A stretch of DNA of 64,000 nucleotides from Parasphingorhabdus sp. SCSIO 66989 (GCF_032852305.1 NZ_CP136594.1:2517501-2581500), one strand, 5' to 3'. Positions 48,914 through 58,154 are shown, counted from the stretch's first letter. Numbers and translations are program-made. The notes: generated from the sequence alone by a model not told the origin.

Positions 48914-49188
48914 AACCCTGCTGTCCTAAGTGCAAATCACCTGTGGAATTCAAGAGGTCTTTATTCAACCGTGGCAAAGCATTCCAATGCTACAGATGTG
49001 GCACTTTGTTGATTATAAAAAAAGCAAGCACGTTGCATGTGATTCTTTTAATTTTAATTATAGGTGCTCCATTAAAATATATAATTAATATGGAATATGG
49101 ATTTATTTATATGTTAATAATATTTTTTATTTTGCTTATATTGGAGTATTTAATACTAAAGGTAGATATATTTGAACATGAAGATTGA
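48910..49188 (+). CDS. Zinc-ribbon membrane protein, AT-rich
   Basis: This 92-aa protein starts at the ATG that overlaps the stop of the M16-like gene. It begins MKPCCPKCKSPVEF and continues FQCYRCGTLL: two CxxC pairs forming a zinc ribbon. Two membrane helices follow (LHVILLILIIGAPLKYI and FIYMLIIFFILLILEYLIL). Translational coupling suggests it works with the M16-like protein, perhaps at the inner membrane. I do not recognise the family. Confidence 0.7.
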   Translation: MKPCCPKCKSPVEFKRSLFNRGKAFQCYRCGTLLIIKKASTLHVILLILIIGAPLKYIINMEYGFIYMLIIFFILLILEYLILKVDIFEHED

Positions 49189-49314
49189 CATAGAGCTGTT
49201 GTATATTATTAATAAGTATCAATGCCCTCTCTTTCAATACAATGATTGAAAGCAAAATCCTGCCAACAGTGTCGCACCAGCTAGTGCTTCGCAAGGGGTA
49301 AGGCGTTGGTTCTA

Positions 49315-50247
49315 AGAGCCTGATCCGAAAGTTATTGAACAATACCAGCCATTTGTGATTCACACCTGCTTTGCGAAGAGTAGGAGTGAAGCATGGCATG
49401 GACTGGTATTGCCCGGGCTGAGCATAGCCGGGAAGGTTTGCGATATCCATCGGATATGACGGATAGGGAGTGGATGTTGCTGGAGCCGTTCATTCCCCCG
49501 GCGAGGCGTGGTGGTCGGCCGCGGACGGCGGATATGCGCGAGGTGGTCAATGCGCTGCTCTATATTGCCTCTGCCGGATGTGCATGGAGGTTGCTGCCCA
49601 AGTGTTTTCCGCCAGTGTCGACGGTACGGCGCTATTTCTACGCATGGCGGGACACTGGCCTGTTCGATACGCTCAACATGGTGCTGGTGATGAACCTGCG
49701 CGAGATCGAGGGGCGCGAAGCCTCGCCCAGTGCTGGCGTGATCGACAGCCAGAGCGTGAAAACCACCGAGAGCGGTGGAATATCGGGTTATGACGCGGGC
49801 AAGAAGGTGAAAGGCAGGAAGCGGCACATCATAACCGACACATGCGGGTTCCTGATCTTCGTCCTCGTCCACAGTGCCGATATTCAAGACCGTGACGGGG
49901 CTGTCGATGTGCTGGCGGCAACTCGCCACCGCTTCCCCTGGTTGCGACACGTCTTTGCTGACGGAGGATATGCAGGGCAAAAACTGGGGGTTACGTTGGC
50001 TGGCATGGGGGCGTGGACCATGGAAATCATCAAGCGCTCCGATCACACCAAGGGCTTTCAAGCCCTGCCACGCCGATGGGTCGTCGAACGCACCTTCGCA
50101 TGGCTAGGGCGATGCCGACGCCTCGCCAAAGACTGGGAAACATCCATCGAAAGCTCAACCGCATGGGCGCTCATCGCTTCCATCCGTATGATTATACGAA
50201 GAACCGCAAAATACTGTTATGCTTGAGATACTTTCGAATCAGGCTCT
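49315..50247 (+). mobile_element. IS5-family insertion sequence
   Basis: This 933-bp element has imperfect terminal inverted repeats (AGAGCCTGATCCGAAAGT at the left, matched by ACTTTCGAATCAGGCTCT at the right) and a TA on both flanks as possible target duplication. It carries one transposase gene. It has inserted into the 3' end of a Sel1-type lipoprotein gene on the minus strand. Confidence 0.88.
49393..50226 (+). CDS. IS5-family DDE transposase
   Basis: This 277-aa protein has an N-terminal DUF4096-like domain (YPSDMTDREWMLLEPFIPPARRGGRPRT) followed by the DDE domain. Catalytic Asp is in VIDSQSVKT, the second Asp in VFADGGYAG and the Glu in VVERTFAWL. The frame is complete, with no shift or stop, so the element may be active. 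Confidence 0.93.
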   Translation: MAWTGIARAEHSREGLRYPSDMTDREWMLLEPFIPPARRGGRPRTADMREVVNALLYIASAGCAWRLLPKCFPPVSTVRRYFYAWRDTGLFDTLNMVLVMNLREIEGREASPSAGVIDSQSVKTTESGGISGYDAGKKVKGRKRHIITDTCGFLIFVLVHSADIQDRDGAVDVLAATRHRFPWLRHVFADGGYAGQKLGVTLAGMGAWTMEIIKRSDHTKGFQALPRRWVVERTFAWLGRCRRLAKDWETSIESSTAWALIASIRMIIRRTAKYCYA

Positions 50248-50644
50248 TAGCTTCAGCCAGCCCCACTTGCTTCACACCGGTATTTAGCGGAACAACCCGA
50301 CCGCTAGAGCCATTGCCAACGGGTGGAGAATAGACCCACATCAACCCACCACTGTCCTTTGCAGCTCTTTCATAAAGCTTACGCGCAGTCTTAAGGTCAC
50401 GCGCCACCCCGCGCCCCTCTTCAAACCGGATGCCCAGATCAAGCTGCGCCTGTTTGTCGCCCGCTTGTGCGCGACTGGCGAGGGACTGTATGGCCCTCTC
50501 GTCATCGGTGAGCGTCGGTGCGGTGAGATCAATGCCGTAATAGCTGGAAGGCGCGGCGCAGCCCGTGGCGAGCGTCAGCAGCATGGCCATCGCGGCCATG
50601 GGAAAAGCGCGCAGGTGCGCTGCCTTCGCCCTCCAATCTGTCAT
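50192..50644 (-). pseudogene. Sel1-repeat lipoprotein, 3' end replaced by the IS
   Basis: A signal with lipobox ATGC (LTLATGC) is followed by a short Sel1-like repeat (QASRAQAGDKQAQLDLGIRFEEG-type, then VARDLKTARKLYERAAKDSG). After GLAEA (base 50250) the frame enters the IS and ends 19 codons later. Joining the flanks across the IS at its TA restores GLAEARTNALPLAKH and a TAG at 49281-49283, so the original protein was a few residues different at the end. The truncated form may still work, since only the tail is changed. The start is uncertain (ATG 50644, GTG 50659 or ATG 50665). Confidence 0.75.
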
Positions 50645-50833
50645 TCCTATTCGGTACACACGCATCTCCTCTCTGCTACGCCAAGGCAGCAGAGCATAAA
50701 CTCATAACGCGGACCCAGTCATTCTTATTATCGCTACGCCAGTCACAGCGCAGGGGATTCTTTATTTGGCAAGACTATCGCAAAAGGGCTTAATCGCAAG
50801 GCGATTTCACGATGTATTTAGACCATAACTTCG

Positions 50834-51763
50834 CTATTGCCTCATGAAACAAGACAACCGTATCTCCTTCGCCACCTTATCATAAGTCACCGATGAACAA
50901 TGCTGCAGATCGTCCTGGCCGATGGTCAGGAAATAGCGGTTCTTATCCTTCTTGCCGTTGGCCGCCATAACGACAATCTCGCTGCTGTCCGCATTGGCGC
51001 GGGCGAGATCGCCGTCGATTATGCCTGATGAATCACCGAAATCGGATTTGCGGACATAGAAGCTATCGAGCGAGACCCCGCACAGGTCCAGCGGTTCGGC
51101 CAGCGCCAGCTTGCGGATCGGGCGTTCTATGCCATAGGCGATTTCGGTGCTGTCACTCTCGCCGACAAACTCGCCATCATGGAAATCGGCAATCACCGCC
51201 CCTGCTGCTGCTGTTGATAACGACTTACCCCTCTTTTGGGTGAAGCCGATATCGATGATCTTTTCGCCCATGGCGATCCGGGTCACCGCGCTCCCCCGGT
51301 TATCAAGCGGGAAAGTGCACAATTTCTCCCCCGCCTGCTCGCGCCGCCATTGGATGCGGACGACATCATGCGGCAGGCCCAGTGGCCCGACCCCGCCATC
51401 ATGGTTGGGCGCATAGCTGAGATCCGTCCACAGCGAACGGCTTTTCCAGTCGAGATCGCCAAACCGGTACTTCACCACCTTGGTATCGGCATCCAGCTCA
51501 ATCGGCCCGATCAGAAAACCGCCGCCAATCATGCTTTTGCCGATATCTGCGCGGTCCACCAGTTCGGGATTGAGAATAGGTCGGCTGGGGCTGGCGCCAT
51601 CGACCACCAGCGTTATCGGCTCCTCTTCGTCATCATCAATCAAGACGACGCCGGACACCGCAAAGTCACCACGCAGCACCAACTCGCTGGCGGTTCCTTC
51701 CCCGGCCTCGGCCATGGTCGCACTGAGCAAAAGGGGCAGCAACAGCCCCATAAAGCTTTTCAT
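50834..51763 (-). CDS. Secreted protein of unknown function
   Basis: This gene encodes 309 aa from ATG 51763 behind AAGGGTAAG. A signal peptide (GLLLPLLLSATMAEA) is followed by an exported beta-rich domain. ITLVVDGASPSRPILNPELV and, later, DGGVGPLGLPHDVV resemble in spacing the flap and substrate regions of retropepsin-like aspartic proteases, but the DTG triad is DGA here, so activity is doubtful. Four Cys residues could form disulfides. Function unknown. Confidence 0.65.
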   Translation of the reverse strand: MKSFMGLLLPLLLSATMAEAGEGTASELVLRGDFAVSGVVLIDDDEEEPITLVVDGASPSRPILNPELVDRADIGKSMIGGGFLIGPIELDADTKVVKYRFGDLDWKSRSLWTDLSYAPNHDGGVGPLGLPHDVVRIQWRREQAGEKLCTFPLDNRGSAVTRIAMGEKIIDIGFTQKRGKSLSTAAAGAVIADFHDGEFVGESDSTEIAYGIERPIRKLALAEPLDLCGVSLDSFYVRKSDFGDSSGIIDGDLARANADSSEIVVMAANGKKDKNRYFLTIGQDDLQHCSSVTYDKVAKEIRLSCFMRQ

Positions 51764-51920
51764 ATACTTACCCTTTTGCCCACGTCTAGCGCAGCGCCCC
51801 TTACCGCAACCTTTACAGCAAGGTGTCGCTTTTATGGCAGATTTCGGAAAGATGTGCAGCCATGTTGGATTCAGGCGCAAGGCCGGATAGCATCGCCCCA
51901 TCATCAGGGAGGACAGGACA

Positions 51921-52325
51921 ATGATGATTCAACAGATTTTCACTATCGCCGCATTGTCTGTAGCGGTGGCAACACCCCCATTGGCCGCACAGGATAAGAC
52001 GAATAGCGGCGATGACACCGGCGCAGAAACCCCGCTGACCCCCGAACAGGAAGCCCGTCGTCAGGCCAATGAGCAACAGGCCCAGATGGCGCGCGAGCAG
52101 GTGCGGCGCAATGTTGAAGGGGAAGCGCAATATAATGCCGAGCTCGCCGAACAGAGCGACGAGCTGATTGATCGGGCAGGCTCGCTGGCGGAATATGATG
52201 CCGCGGTCAAAGCCTATGAGAAGGCGCGCGCTGACTATGAAGCCGCGGTGAAGCAATGGCAGGCAGATGTTGCCGCCTGTGAAGCGGGCGACCGCAGCCG
52301 TTGTGCCCAGCCTGAGGCCGAATAG
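51921..52325 (+). CDS. Secreted coiled-coil protein of unknown function
   Basis: This gene encodes 134 aa. A signal peptide ends at PPLAAQ, followed by a Gln/Glu/Ala-rich helical region (QEARRQANEQQAQMAREQV, YDAAVKAYEKARADYEAAV) and one Cys pair near the end (VAACEAGDRSRCAQ). It looks like a small periplasmic coiled-coil protein. It diverges from the preceding unknown gene. No family recognised. Confidence 0.7.
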   Translation: MMIQQIFTIAALSVAVATPPLAAQDKTNSGDDTGAETPLTPEQEARRQANEQQAQMAREQVRRNVEGEAQYNAELAEQSDELIDRAGSLAEYDAAVKAYEKARADYEAAVKQWQADVAACEAGDRSRCAQPEAE

Positions 52326-52340
52326 CCCCAAGCCCGGGCC

Positions 52341-52880
52341 CTATTGCGCGGGGGCGATCTGGCTGATTGCCTTTTCCCCGGTCATATAGGCGATAATATA
52401 GCGCAGGCTGATCAGGCCGGTGAACCATAGCAGGTCATTGATACCGACCGCTGTAATAATCTCTGCGGAGAAATTCTCCGCGCCGCCGCCATATCCGGCA
52501 TAGGCGCGCAGCGCGACCTGATGCACCGCAAAGGCCGCGGCCAGTGCGGCCCCTGCCCGCAGCGTGAGCGAGGCAAAATTCTGCCGCAGTACCAGATGCG
52601 CCGCGCCAAAGGCCAGCAGGGTCGCGCCGAAAATGGCAATACCATGGCCAACCGCCTGCGCGTCCCATGGGAAGGACAGCAGCAAAAAGCCGACAGCCTG
52701 ATTCACCGCCCAGACCGATGTCACCAGAGCAAGCCCGTTACGCGGCTTCATCGTCAGCGCCGCAAGCGTCGCGAAAGCGGCAAAGGGGAAGATACAGGCC
52801 AGCATCAGACAGCCCATGATGGTGGTTGCACCCAAAGATGCGGGCCAGATCGTCGTTTTACCCAGTGTTTCGGTGTTCAT
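52341..52880 (-). CDS. Six-helix membrane protein behind btuB (candidate corrinoid/cobalt uptake partner)
   Basis: This 179-aa protein is nearly all hydrophobic, with about six membrane helices (MGCLMLACIFPFAAFATLAA, VWAVNQAVGFLLLSF, GHGIAIFGATLLAFGAAHL, AGAALAAAFAVHQVALRA and a C-terminal helix LLWFTGLISLRYIIAYM). It starts 57 bases after the btuB stop, so it is likely in the same cobalamin-riboswitch transcript. Size and topology fit the small S-component/BtuM-like B12 permeases, and Cys residues occur in the first helix, but I do not recognise the family. The transport role is inferred from context only. Confidence 0.65.
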   Translation of the reverse strand: MNTETLGKTTIWPASLGATTIMGCLMLACIFPFAAFATLAALTMKPRNGLALVTSVWAVNQAVGFLLLSFPWDAQAVGHGIAIFGATLLAFGAAHLVLRQNFASLTLRAGAALAAAFAVHQVALRAYAGYGGGAENFSAEIITAVGINDLLWFTGLISLRYIIAYMTGEKAISQIAPAQ

Positions 52881-52937
52881 GCGGTTTCCCTTCTGATTTG
52901 GCGTTCTCTAACAATTCCTTGGGCGCAACTCAATCGC

Positions 52938-54902
52938 CTATAGCCTTAACCGTATTCCGCCAAAGGCTGACTGGCCCGGCGTCGCAAATCCGGCTGCGGT
53001 CTGATAATCGACATCAAAGGCATTCTCCAGGCGACCGAAAACCTCGATATTTTCGGTCACATTCAATGCCGCGCGGAAGCGCACGGTGGAGAAGCCGTCA
53101 AGCGGTCGTGTGTTTCCGGCATTGTCAAAGCTGTCCGACACCAGCCGCAAATCCGCGCCCAGTCGTAAGCCATTGGCAATCTCTTCGGCAAACCAGTCCG
53201 CCGCCAGAGTCAGCGCATGGTCAGGCTGGCGCGCCAGTTGATTGCCGAAGTTAAAGCTGCCCTCGCTGCGGTTCTCGGTATCGACATAGGTATAGACAGC
53301 GCGCGCGGTGACGCGACGTGATGGCCGCACCACCAGCTCCGCCTCTACCCCACGAGCGCGTGTTTCGAGGATATTGTCGAAAATGCCGCTGCGCCCGTCG
53401 CATAACGGGTTGTCTGCCGGATCGATGCCAAAGCAAGAGAAGAAGTCGATCTGGTTATCGGTATCGCGCTGGAACAGCGTTACCGAACCCGCGACAGGCC
53501 CGGAGCCATTGCGGTCCTGATACTCAATGCCAACCTCATAGCCCTGGCTGGTTTCCGGGTTGAGATTGGGATTGCCAAAGAAGGACAAGAGCTGGAACAG
53601 GCTGGGTGCGCGGAAACCTTCCTGATATGCGGCGCGAACCCGCCAGCCATCATCGCCTATGGCCAAGCTGCCATCGGCGCCAAAGGTGACTTCGGTGCCA
53701 TATTGCTCATGGTCATCAACGCGGACACCTGCGGAAACATTCACCCGGTCATTGTTGAAGCGTACCAGGCCGTAAACACTGTCCAGACCGCTATCGCCGA
53801 CTGTTCCGGTGTCGAAGCTGGTTTCCTCATTTTCCAGGCCGAAATAGACATCCACCGTATCAGTAACCGCATATTCGCCACGCAGCTCCAGCCGCTCATT
53901 GCGGCCTTCGCCGAAGAACACCCGATCGGTGCCAAAGGCCGGGTTGAAATTGTCGCGGTTGATATCAGCGATGGAATAGAGCGCGCGGAGGTTTAGGCGG
54001 TCACCGCTATATTCAATGCCAGCAGAACCCGAGACCTGCGAGGTTTCCTGAAATTCTGCGGTATCGATCTGGGCAAAAGGCGGGACAAACTGGAAGCCGT
54101 CAATATCCAGTTCGCTATCCGCATAACGCGCTTGGGCAAAGAATGAAAGCTCGCTGGTAAGTGCATAAGCGACGCGGCCATTAACGAAGAGCTGGTTATA
54201 GCCATCATCTTCTGTTCCACCATCAAAGCTGGAGAAGCCATCACTCTCCAGATAGCCGCCCGAAACACTGACATTCAGGCCATCTGCAAGATCGGGGTTG
54301 AGACTGCCGGTCAGCGAATAGGTGCCGAACGAGCCGCCTTCTGCTGTGAAAGAGCCGATATCGCCGTCACCGCCGGTTTCCACCGCGATAATACCGCCAA
54401 TGGCGTTGCTGCCCCAGATGATGGAATTGGCACCGCGCAGTACCTCAACCTTGTTGATGTTTTGCGGCAGGATATTGCCGAAATCAAAACCCGTTCCGGG
54501 CGCAGAGGGATCGTTGAGACGCACCCCATCAACCAGCATAAGCACCTGATCCGAGGTACTGCCGCGCAGGCGAATGCCGGTGAAGCTGCCTAAGCTGCCA
54601 TTGCGGGTGGTGGTGATGCCGGGTGCCCGCTCCAATATCTGGGTAATGTCGAGGGTCTGGATGCTGTCAATCTCGTCTGTGCCGATAATGGTGATGCCGC
54701 GATTGAGTTCATCTGTGAGACCTTCCAGGGCACTGCCCAATACGGTGACAAAATCGTCGCGCAGGAAGTCGGCTATATATATCTTGTCGCTTGCATCGAC
54801 TTGTGCGTCAGCATCGCCATCCTGCGCCAATGCCGGTGTTACCAAAGTGCATAGTGCCCCTGCACCGCAGAGCAGTGTTGCCTTAACTGTTTCTATTCGC
54901 AT
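52938..54902 (-). CDS. btuB: TonB-dependent vitamin B12 receptor (BtuB type)
   Basis: This 654-aa outer-membrane barrel imports cobalamin with TonB energy. A signal peptide (LLCGAGALCTLVTPALAQ) is followed by the plug domain with LDITQILERAPGITTTRNG, GIRLRGSTSDQVLMLVDGVRLND and INKVEVLRGANSIIWGSNAIGGII. The many-stranded barrel ends in FGGIRLRL. A cobalamin riboswitch lies about 100 bases upstream on the same strand, which supports B12 as the substrate. AAAGGAG precedes the ATG. Confidence 0.9.
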   Translation of the reverse strand: MRIETVKATLLCGAGALCTLVTPALAQDGDADAQVDASDKIYIADFLRDDFVTVLGSALEGLTDELNRGITIIGTDEIDSIQTLDITQILERAPGITTTRNGSLGSFTGIRLRGSTSDQVLMLVDGVRLNDPSAPGTGFDFGNILPQNINKVEVLRGANSIIWGSNAIGGIIAVETGGDGDIGSFTAEGGSFGTYSLTGSLNPDLADGLNVSVSGGYLESDGFSSFDGGTEDDGYNQLFVNGRVAYALTSELSFFAQARYADSELDIDGFQFVPPFAQIDTAEFQETSQVSGSAGIEYSGDRLNLRALYSIADINRDNFNPAFGTDRVFFGEGRNERLELRGEYAVTDTVDVYFGLENEETSFDTGTVGDSGLDSVYGLVRFNNDRVNVSAGVRVDDHEQYGTEVTFGADGSLAIGDDGWRVRAAYQEGFRAPSLFQLLSFFGNPNLNPETSQGYEVGIEYQDRNGSGPVAGSVTLFQRDTDNQIDFFSCFGIDPADNPLCDGRSGIFDNILETRARGVEAELVVRPSRRVTARAVYTYVDTENRSEGSFNFGNQLARQPDHALTLAADWFAEEIANGLRLGADLRLVSDSFDNAGNTRPLDGFSTVRFRAALNVTENIEVFGRLENAFDVDYQTAAGFATPGQSAFGGIRLRL

Positions 54903-55004
54903 GGTTTCACTCCTTTCCCATGACGGTCACACAAAGTGTCGTCACGCGGAAAGCAGCCTTTCCTCGTTCCCCCGGCACACCCCGTCCGATGGATACGACG
55001 ACCG

Positions 55005-55190
55005 GTGGCAGGCTGGTCTCCTGGCTCCCGGGTCATCGTCTTGGGCGCCGCCTTCCCGAATTGCTTCAGTGGCATATGGCACACAGACTCGCCGGTCACA
55101 GTTGCGGGGGCAGCTTCGGCTTACCGGGCGTTATTCGACCCGGCTTCCAAATTCCCAATTCACGCCCGTCTCCGGGCGACCTGTACCGTG
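55005..55190 (-). ncRNA. Cobalamin (AdoCbl) riboswitch
   Basis: On the minus strand the conserved blocks appear in order: CCCGGAGACGGGC, GGGAATTTGGAAGCCGG, GCTGCCCCCGCAACTGTGA, the B12 box region TGCCACTG, GGGAAGGCGGC, GATGACCCGGGAGCCAGG and AGACCAGCCTGCC. It ends about 100 bases before the btuB start. When cobalamin is bound, this RNA class shuts off expression of the downstream uptake gene. Confidence 0.93.
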
Positions 55191-55476
55191 GGAAAGCGGT
55201 TATCGTTTCGATAAGCGGTTGGCAAGATGGTTTGATGACCAAGGCAGGAGCGGAATATGCCCTTTTAAAAGAAATGCTTCTTTGCCTTTGGTCACCTCAA
55301 CCCTATATCCTGCAAAGCTATTCCGCCCCAGAGTTGCGAGAACCCCGATTTTCAAACGCGCTACCCAGAACGGCCAGACCATCGCCGGCGACAGCGCCCC
55401 GCCGACACGTGCTGGGGAGAGCGCGCCGCGCGGATCGCTGAGCGCGCAACCGGGAAAATTCCTTACCGGCGGCCTC

Positions 55477-56787
55477 ATGAACCATGTCGCGGTGATGACG
55501 CTGACCTCGTCCTTTGGGCTGCTCGCGATGTTCTTGGTCGATTTTCTTGACCTGTTTTTTATCGCGCAGCTTGGTGATCCAGCGCTGACCGCAGCGATGG
55601 GTTTCGCCGCAACATTGTTGTTCTTCAACTCGGCACTGAATATCGGCCTGATGATCACCATCAGCGCGCTCGCGGCCAAGAGCATCGGCATGGGGCGCGG
55701 GGAAAAGGCCAATGTGCTGTTCACCCATGTGATGATTATCGGCATGGCGCTGGCTATCCCGATGGCCATCTTGTTCTGGCTATTTGCCCCCGGCTGTATG
55801 GACGCCATTGGTGCGACCGGGCATGCAAAAGACGCCGCAATCCAATATATCCGCATCGTCGCGCCATTTAGCCCTGTCACTGTCATGGGCATGATTTGCT
55901 CAGGCTTTTTGCGCGCCCATGGTGATGCGCGACGGGCGATGAACACCACCTTGGCCATGGCCGCAACCAATGCAATTTTCGATCCCCTATTGATGTTCGG
56001 GCTGGACTTGGGTTTCACCGGCGCGGCTTACGCGACGGTGCTTTCCATTTTCGCGATGGCGATAGCTGGTTTTTGGCCCGTATTGCGGCTTTATGGGGGT
56101 TTTGCGCCGTTCAACAAAGAGCATTTCATGGCCGATCTGGCGCCGATCCGCGCTATCATGGGCCCTGCCGTCCTCACCAATTTGGCGACCCCTGTAGGCG
56201 GATTTATCACGTTTCGCTTTCTCGCTGAATATAATGAAACGGTAATCGCCAGCTATGCCGTGATCGGACGGATTATCCCGGTGGCCTTTTGTCTGTTGTT
56301 CTCGCTCTCAGGCTCGATTGGCCCGATCGTTGGCCAGAACTTCGGCGCGCAAAACTACGACCGGGTGCGCGAAGCTATTCGCAGCGCGGTTATCTTCGCC
56401 ACCGGCTATACCCTGCTGATCTGGCCTGTGCTCTATTTCGCCGCGCCAGTGATCGCAAAGCTGTTTGACCTCAATGCAGAAGGCCTAGTGCTGCTCCAGG
56501 TCTTTGGCGGCATTGTCGCGCCATTGTTCCTGTTCAATGGCGTGCTCTATATCGCCAATGCAACCTTCAACAATCTTGAGCGCCCGCGCTGGTCAACATG
56601 GCTTAACTGGGGCCGCAATACGCTGGGCATATTGCCGTTTCTTGTCATCGGTGACTGGATGGCGGGAGCCGCAGGCGTGATCGCCGCACCTGCCATTGGC
56701 GGCGTGATCTTTGGCATGATGGGCTATGTACTGGCAATTCGACTGGTCAATAGCCACGAACAGAGCGCGCATAGCCCCCGCAGCTAA
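55477..56787 (+). CDS. MATE family efflux transporter
   Basis: This gene encodes 436 aa from ATG 55477. There are about twelve membrane helices in two six-helix halves. MNHVAVMTLTSSFGLLAMFLVDFLDLFFIAQLG is the usual first helix with the family Asp, followed by GFLRAHGDARRAMNTTLA, FDPLLMFGLDLGFTGAA and SIGPIVGQNFGAQNYDRVREA. It exports drugs or metabolites in exchange for H+ or Na+. The frame is open far upstream through the riboswitch antisense, which is not coding; starts at TTG 55282 or 55288 would add 63-65 residues and cannot be ruled out. Confidence 0.88.
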   Translation: MNHVAVMTLTSSFGLLAMFLVDFLDLFFIAQLGDPALTAAMGFAATLLFFNSALNIGLMITISALAAKSIGMGRGEKANVLFTHVMIIGMALAIPMAILFWLFAPGCMDAIGATGHAKDAAIQYIRIVAPFSPVTVMGMICSGFLRAHGDARRAMNTTLAMAATNAIFDPLLMFGLDLGFTGAAYATVLSIFAMAIAGFWPVLRLYGGFAPFNKEHFMADLAPIRAIMGPAVLTNLATPVGGFITFRFLAEYNETVIASYAVIGRIIPVAFCLLFSLSGSIGPIVGQNFGAQNYDRVREAIRSAVIFATGYTLLIWPVLYFAAPVIAKLFDLNAEGLVLLQVFGGIVAPLFLFNGVLYIANATFNNLERPRWSTWLNWGRNTLGILPFLVIGDWMAGAAGVIAAPAIGGVIFGMMGYVLAIRLVNSHEQSAHSPRS

Positions 56788-56951
56788 GCTCTGCCGAACC
56801 CCATCCGTTAACCCCCATAGGCCGTGCTGTCCCGCATAGGGACGCAAACGTAAAATGTGGCCTGGGGCATATCTCCATAATGGATGAATGTGCTACATAT
56901 ATGGAGGAAATATGCCGGGTCGCGGCATGAGAAGGGATAAAGCCAAGGATA

Positions 56952-58148
56952 ATGGGGCATCACAGCGCTCACCAGCCGAAAAGGCGGGCAGCGAGTCGCA
57001 AGCGATTGCGGCGACGCACGCCGCTGCGTGAAGCTTTAAGGCGCAAATTCAGCCTGCGCGAAAAGCTGCTTTCTGGCGCTCTCTTTGTCCTTTCTGCTCT
57101 TTCGATCACCCAGATCGGCACCGCGCAGAGTGAGAATTTCAGCAACGATATCCCGACCTATGATGATGCCCGCAATCTCTGGTCAGAAAGGTCCGCCGAC
57201 AATTTCCCCGGTTCGGCCTTTTATTATCTCGCCGAGGATGATGCCTGGAACGCTGCGGGTGGTGCATCGCTTGCCGGTAGTGCCTTTCCGCCGGGTGCAG
57301 TGTCAACCGCTGGCAGCTTGGGCATCACGACGCCAGCCAAGGCCTTTGCGCTGACCGGCACTTCGCGTGATCGTTATCGCGCGCTGCAATGCCTGACCAC
57401 GGCGATCTATTATGAAGCAGCGCTAGAGCCCGATGCCGGGCAGCGCGCTGTTGCACAGGTCATTCTCAACCGTGTGCGCCATCCCAGCTATCCCAGGAGC
57501 GTTTGCGGCGTTGTCTATCAGGGGTCAGAACGCAACACCGGCTGCCAGTTCACCTTTAGCTGTGATGGCTCCATGGCCAGACGCCCGGACCGCTATCACT
57601 GGACCCGCGCGCGCCGCGTTGCCAGCGATATGCTGGGTGGGGCTGTCTTTGTTCCAGCGGGGCTTGCCACCCATTATCACACCACTGAGGTCAGCCCCTA
57701 TTGGGCTCCCAGCCTCAATTTCCTCGGCACCATCGGCGCGCATCGTTTCTATAGCTGGAAAGGCAGTGCCGGTCGTGCCGATGCATTCTCTGGCCTGTAT
57801 AGCGGGCATGAGCCAACACCCGGTCCAAAACCAAAACGCGCTATAGCCACCAAGATGGACGTGACCGACCCCATCGCACTGGCGCGCGCCTATGAGGCGG
57901 CGATTGCGCAAAGCAACCAGGCGGCAGAAGACATTGCGGCGAAAAACGCGGCAGTCGGTACATCTACGGCGCGCGCCAAAGCGATTGTGCCAGCGATACA
58001 AAGCCCGGACTATTCAGCCCAAGCTATCGCCAAGGGTGGCGATGCCAATTACCGCGCGCAAAATCTGCCCGGTGCAAGCAATGTCCGCCCCGAATATCAA
58101 GACAGCGGCAAATGGATCGCGCAGCCGGGGAAAAAGCACCGCGAATAA
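56952..58148 (+). CDS. Cell wall hydrolase, SleB/CwlJ type
   Basis: This gene encodes 398 aa. A very basic cytoplasmic N-terminus (RRAASRKRLRRRTPLREALRR region) is followed by one membrane anchor (LLSGALFVLSALSITQIG). The Hydrolase_2 domain follows: CLTTAIYYEAALEPDAGQRAVAQVILNRV (with the catalytic Glu), HPSYPRSVCGVVYQGS, CQFTFSCDG and THYHTTEVSPYW. A helical Ala-rich tail ends the protein. It should cut peptidoglycan in the periplasm as a lytic enzyme, as in sporulation SleB, but here in a non-sporulating bacterium. Confidence 0.88.
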   Translation: MGHHSAHQPKRRAASRKRLRRRTPLREALRRKFSLREKLLSGALFVLSALSITQIGTAQSENFSNDIPTYDDARNLWSERSADNFPGSAFYYLAEDDAWNAAGGASLAGSAFPPGAVSTAGSLGITTPAKAFALTGTSRDRYRALQCLTTAIYYEAALEPDAGQRAVAQVILNRVRHPSYPRSVCGVVYQGSERNTGCQFTFSCDGSMARRPDRYHWTRARRVASDMLGGAVFVPAGLATHYHTTEVSPYWAPSLNFLGTIGAHRFYSWKGSAGRADAFSGLYSGHEPTPGPKPKRAIATKMDVTDPIALARAYEAAIAQSNQAAEDIAAKNAAVGTSTARAKAIVPAIQSPDYSAQAIAKGGDANYRAQNLPGASNVRPEYQDSGKWIAQPGKKHRE

Positions 58149-58154
58149 GTGCGC

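Noticed and set aside
54574-55476. A 301-residue N-terminal extension of the MATE frame
   Set aside because: It runs antisense to btuB and through the riboswitch; the normal MATE N-terminus begins near codon 302.
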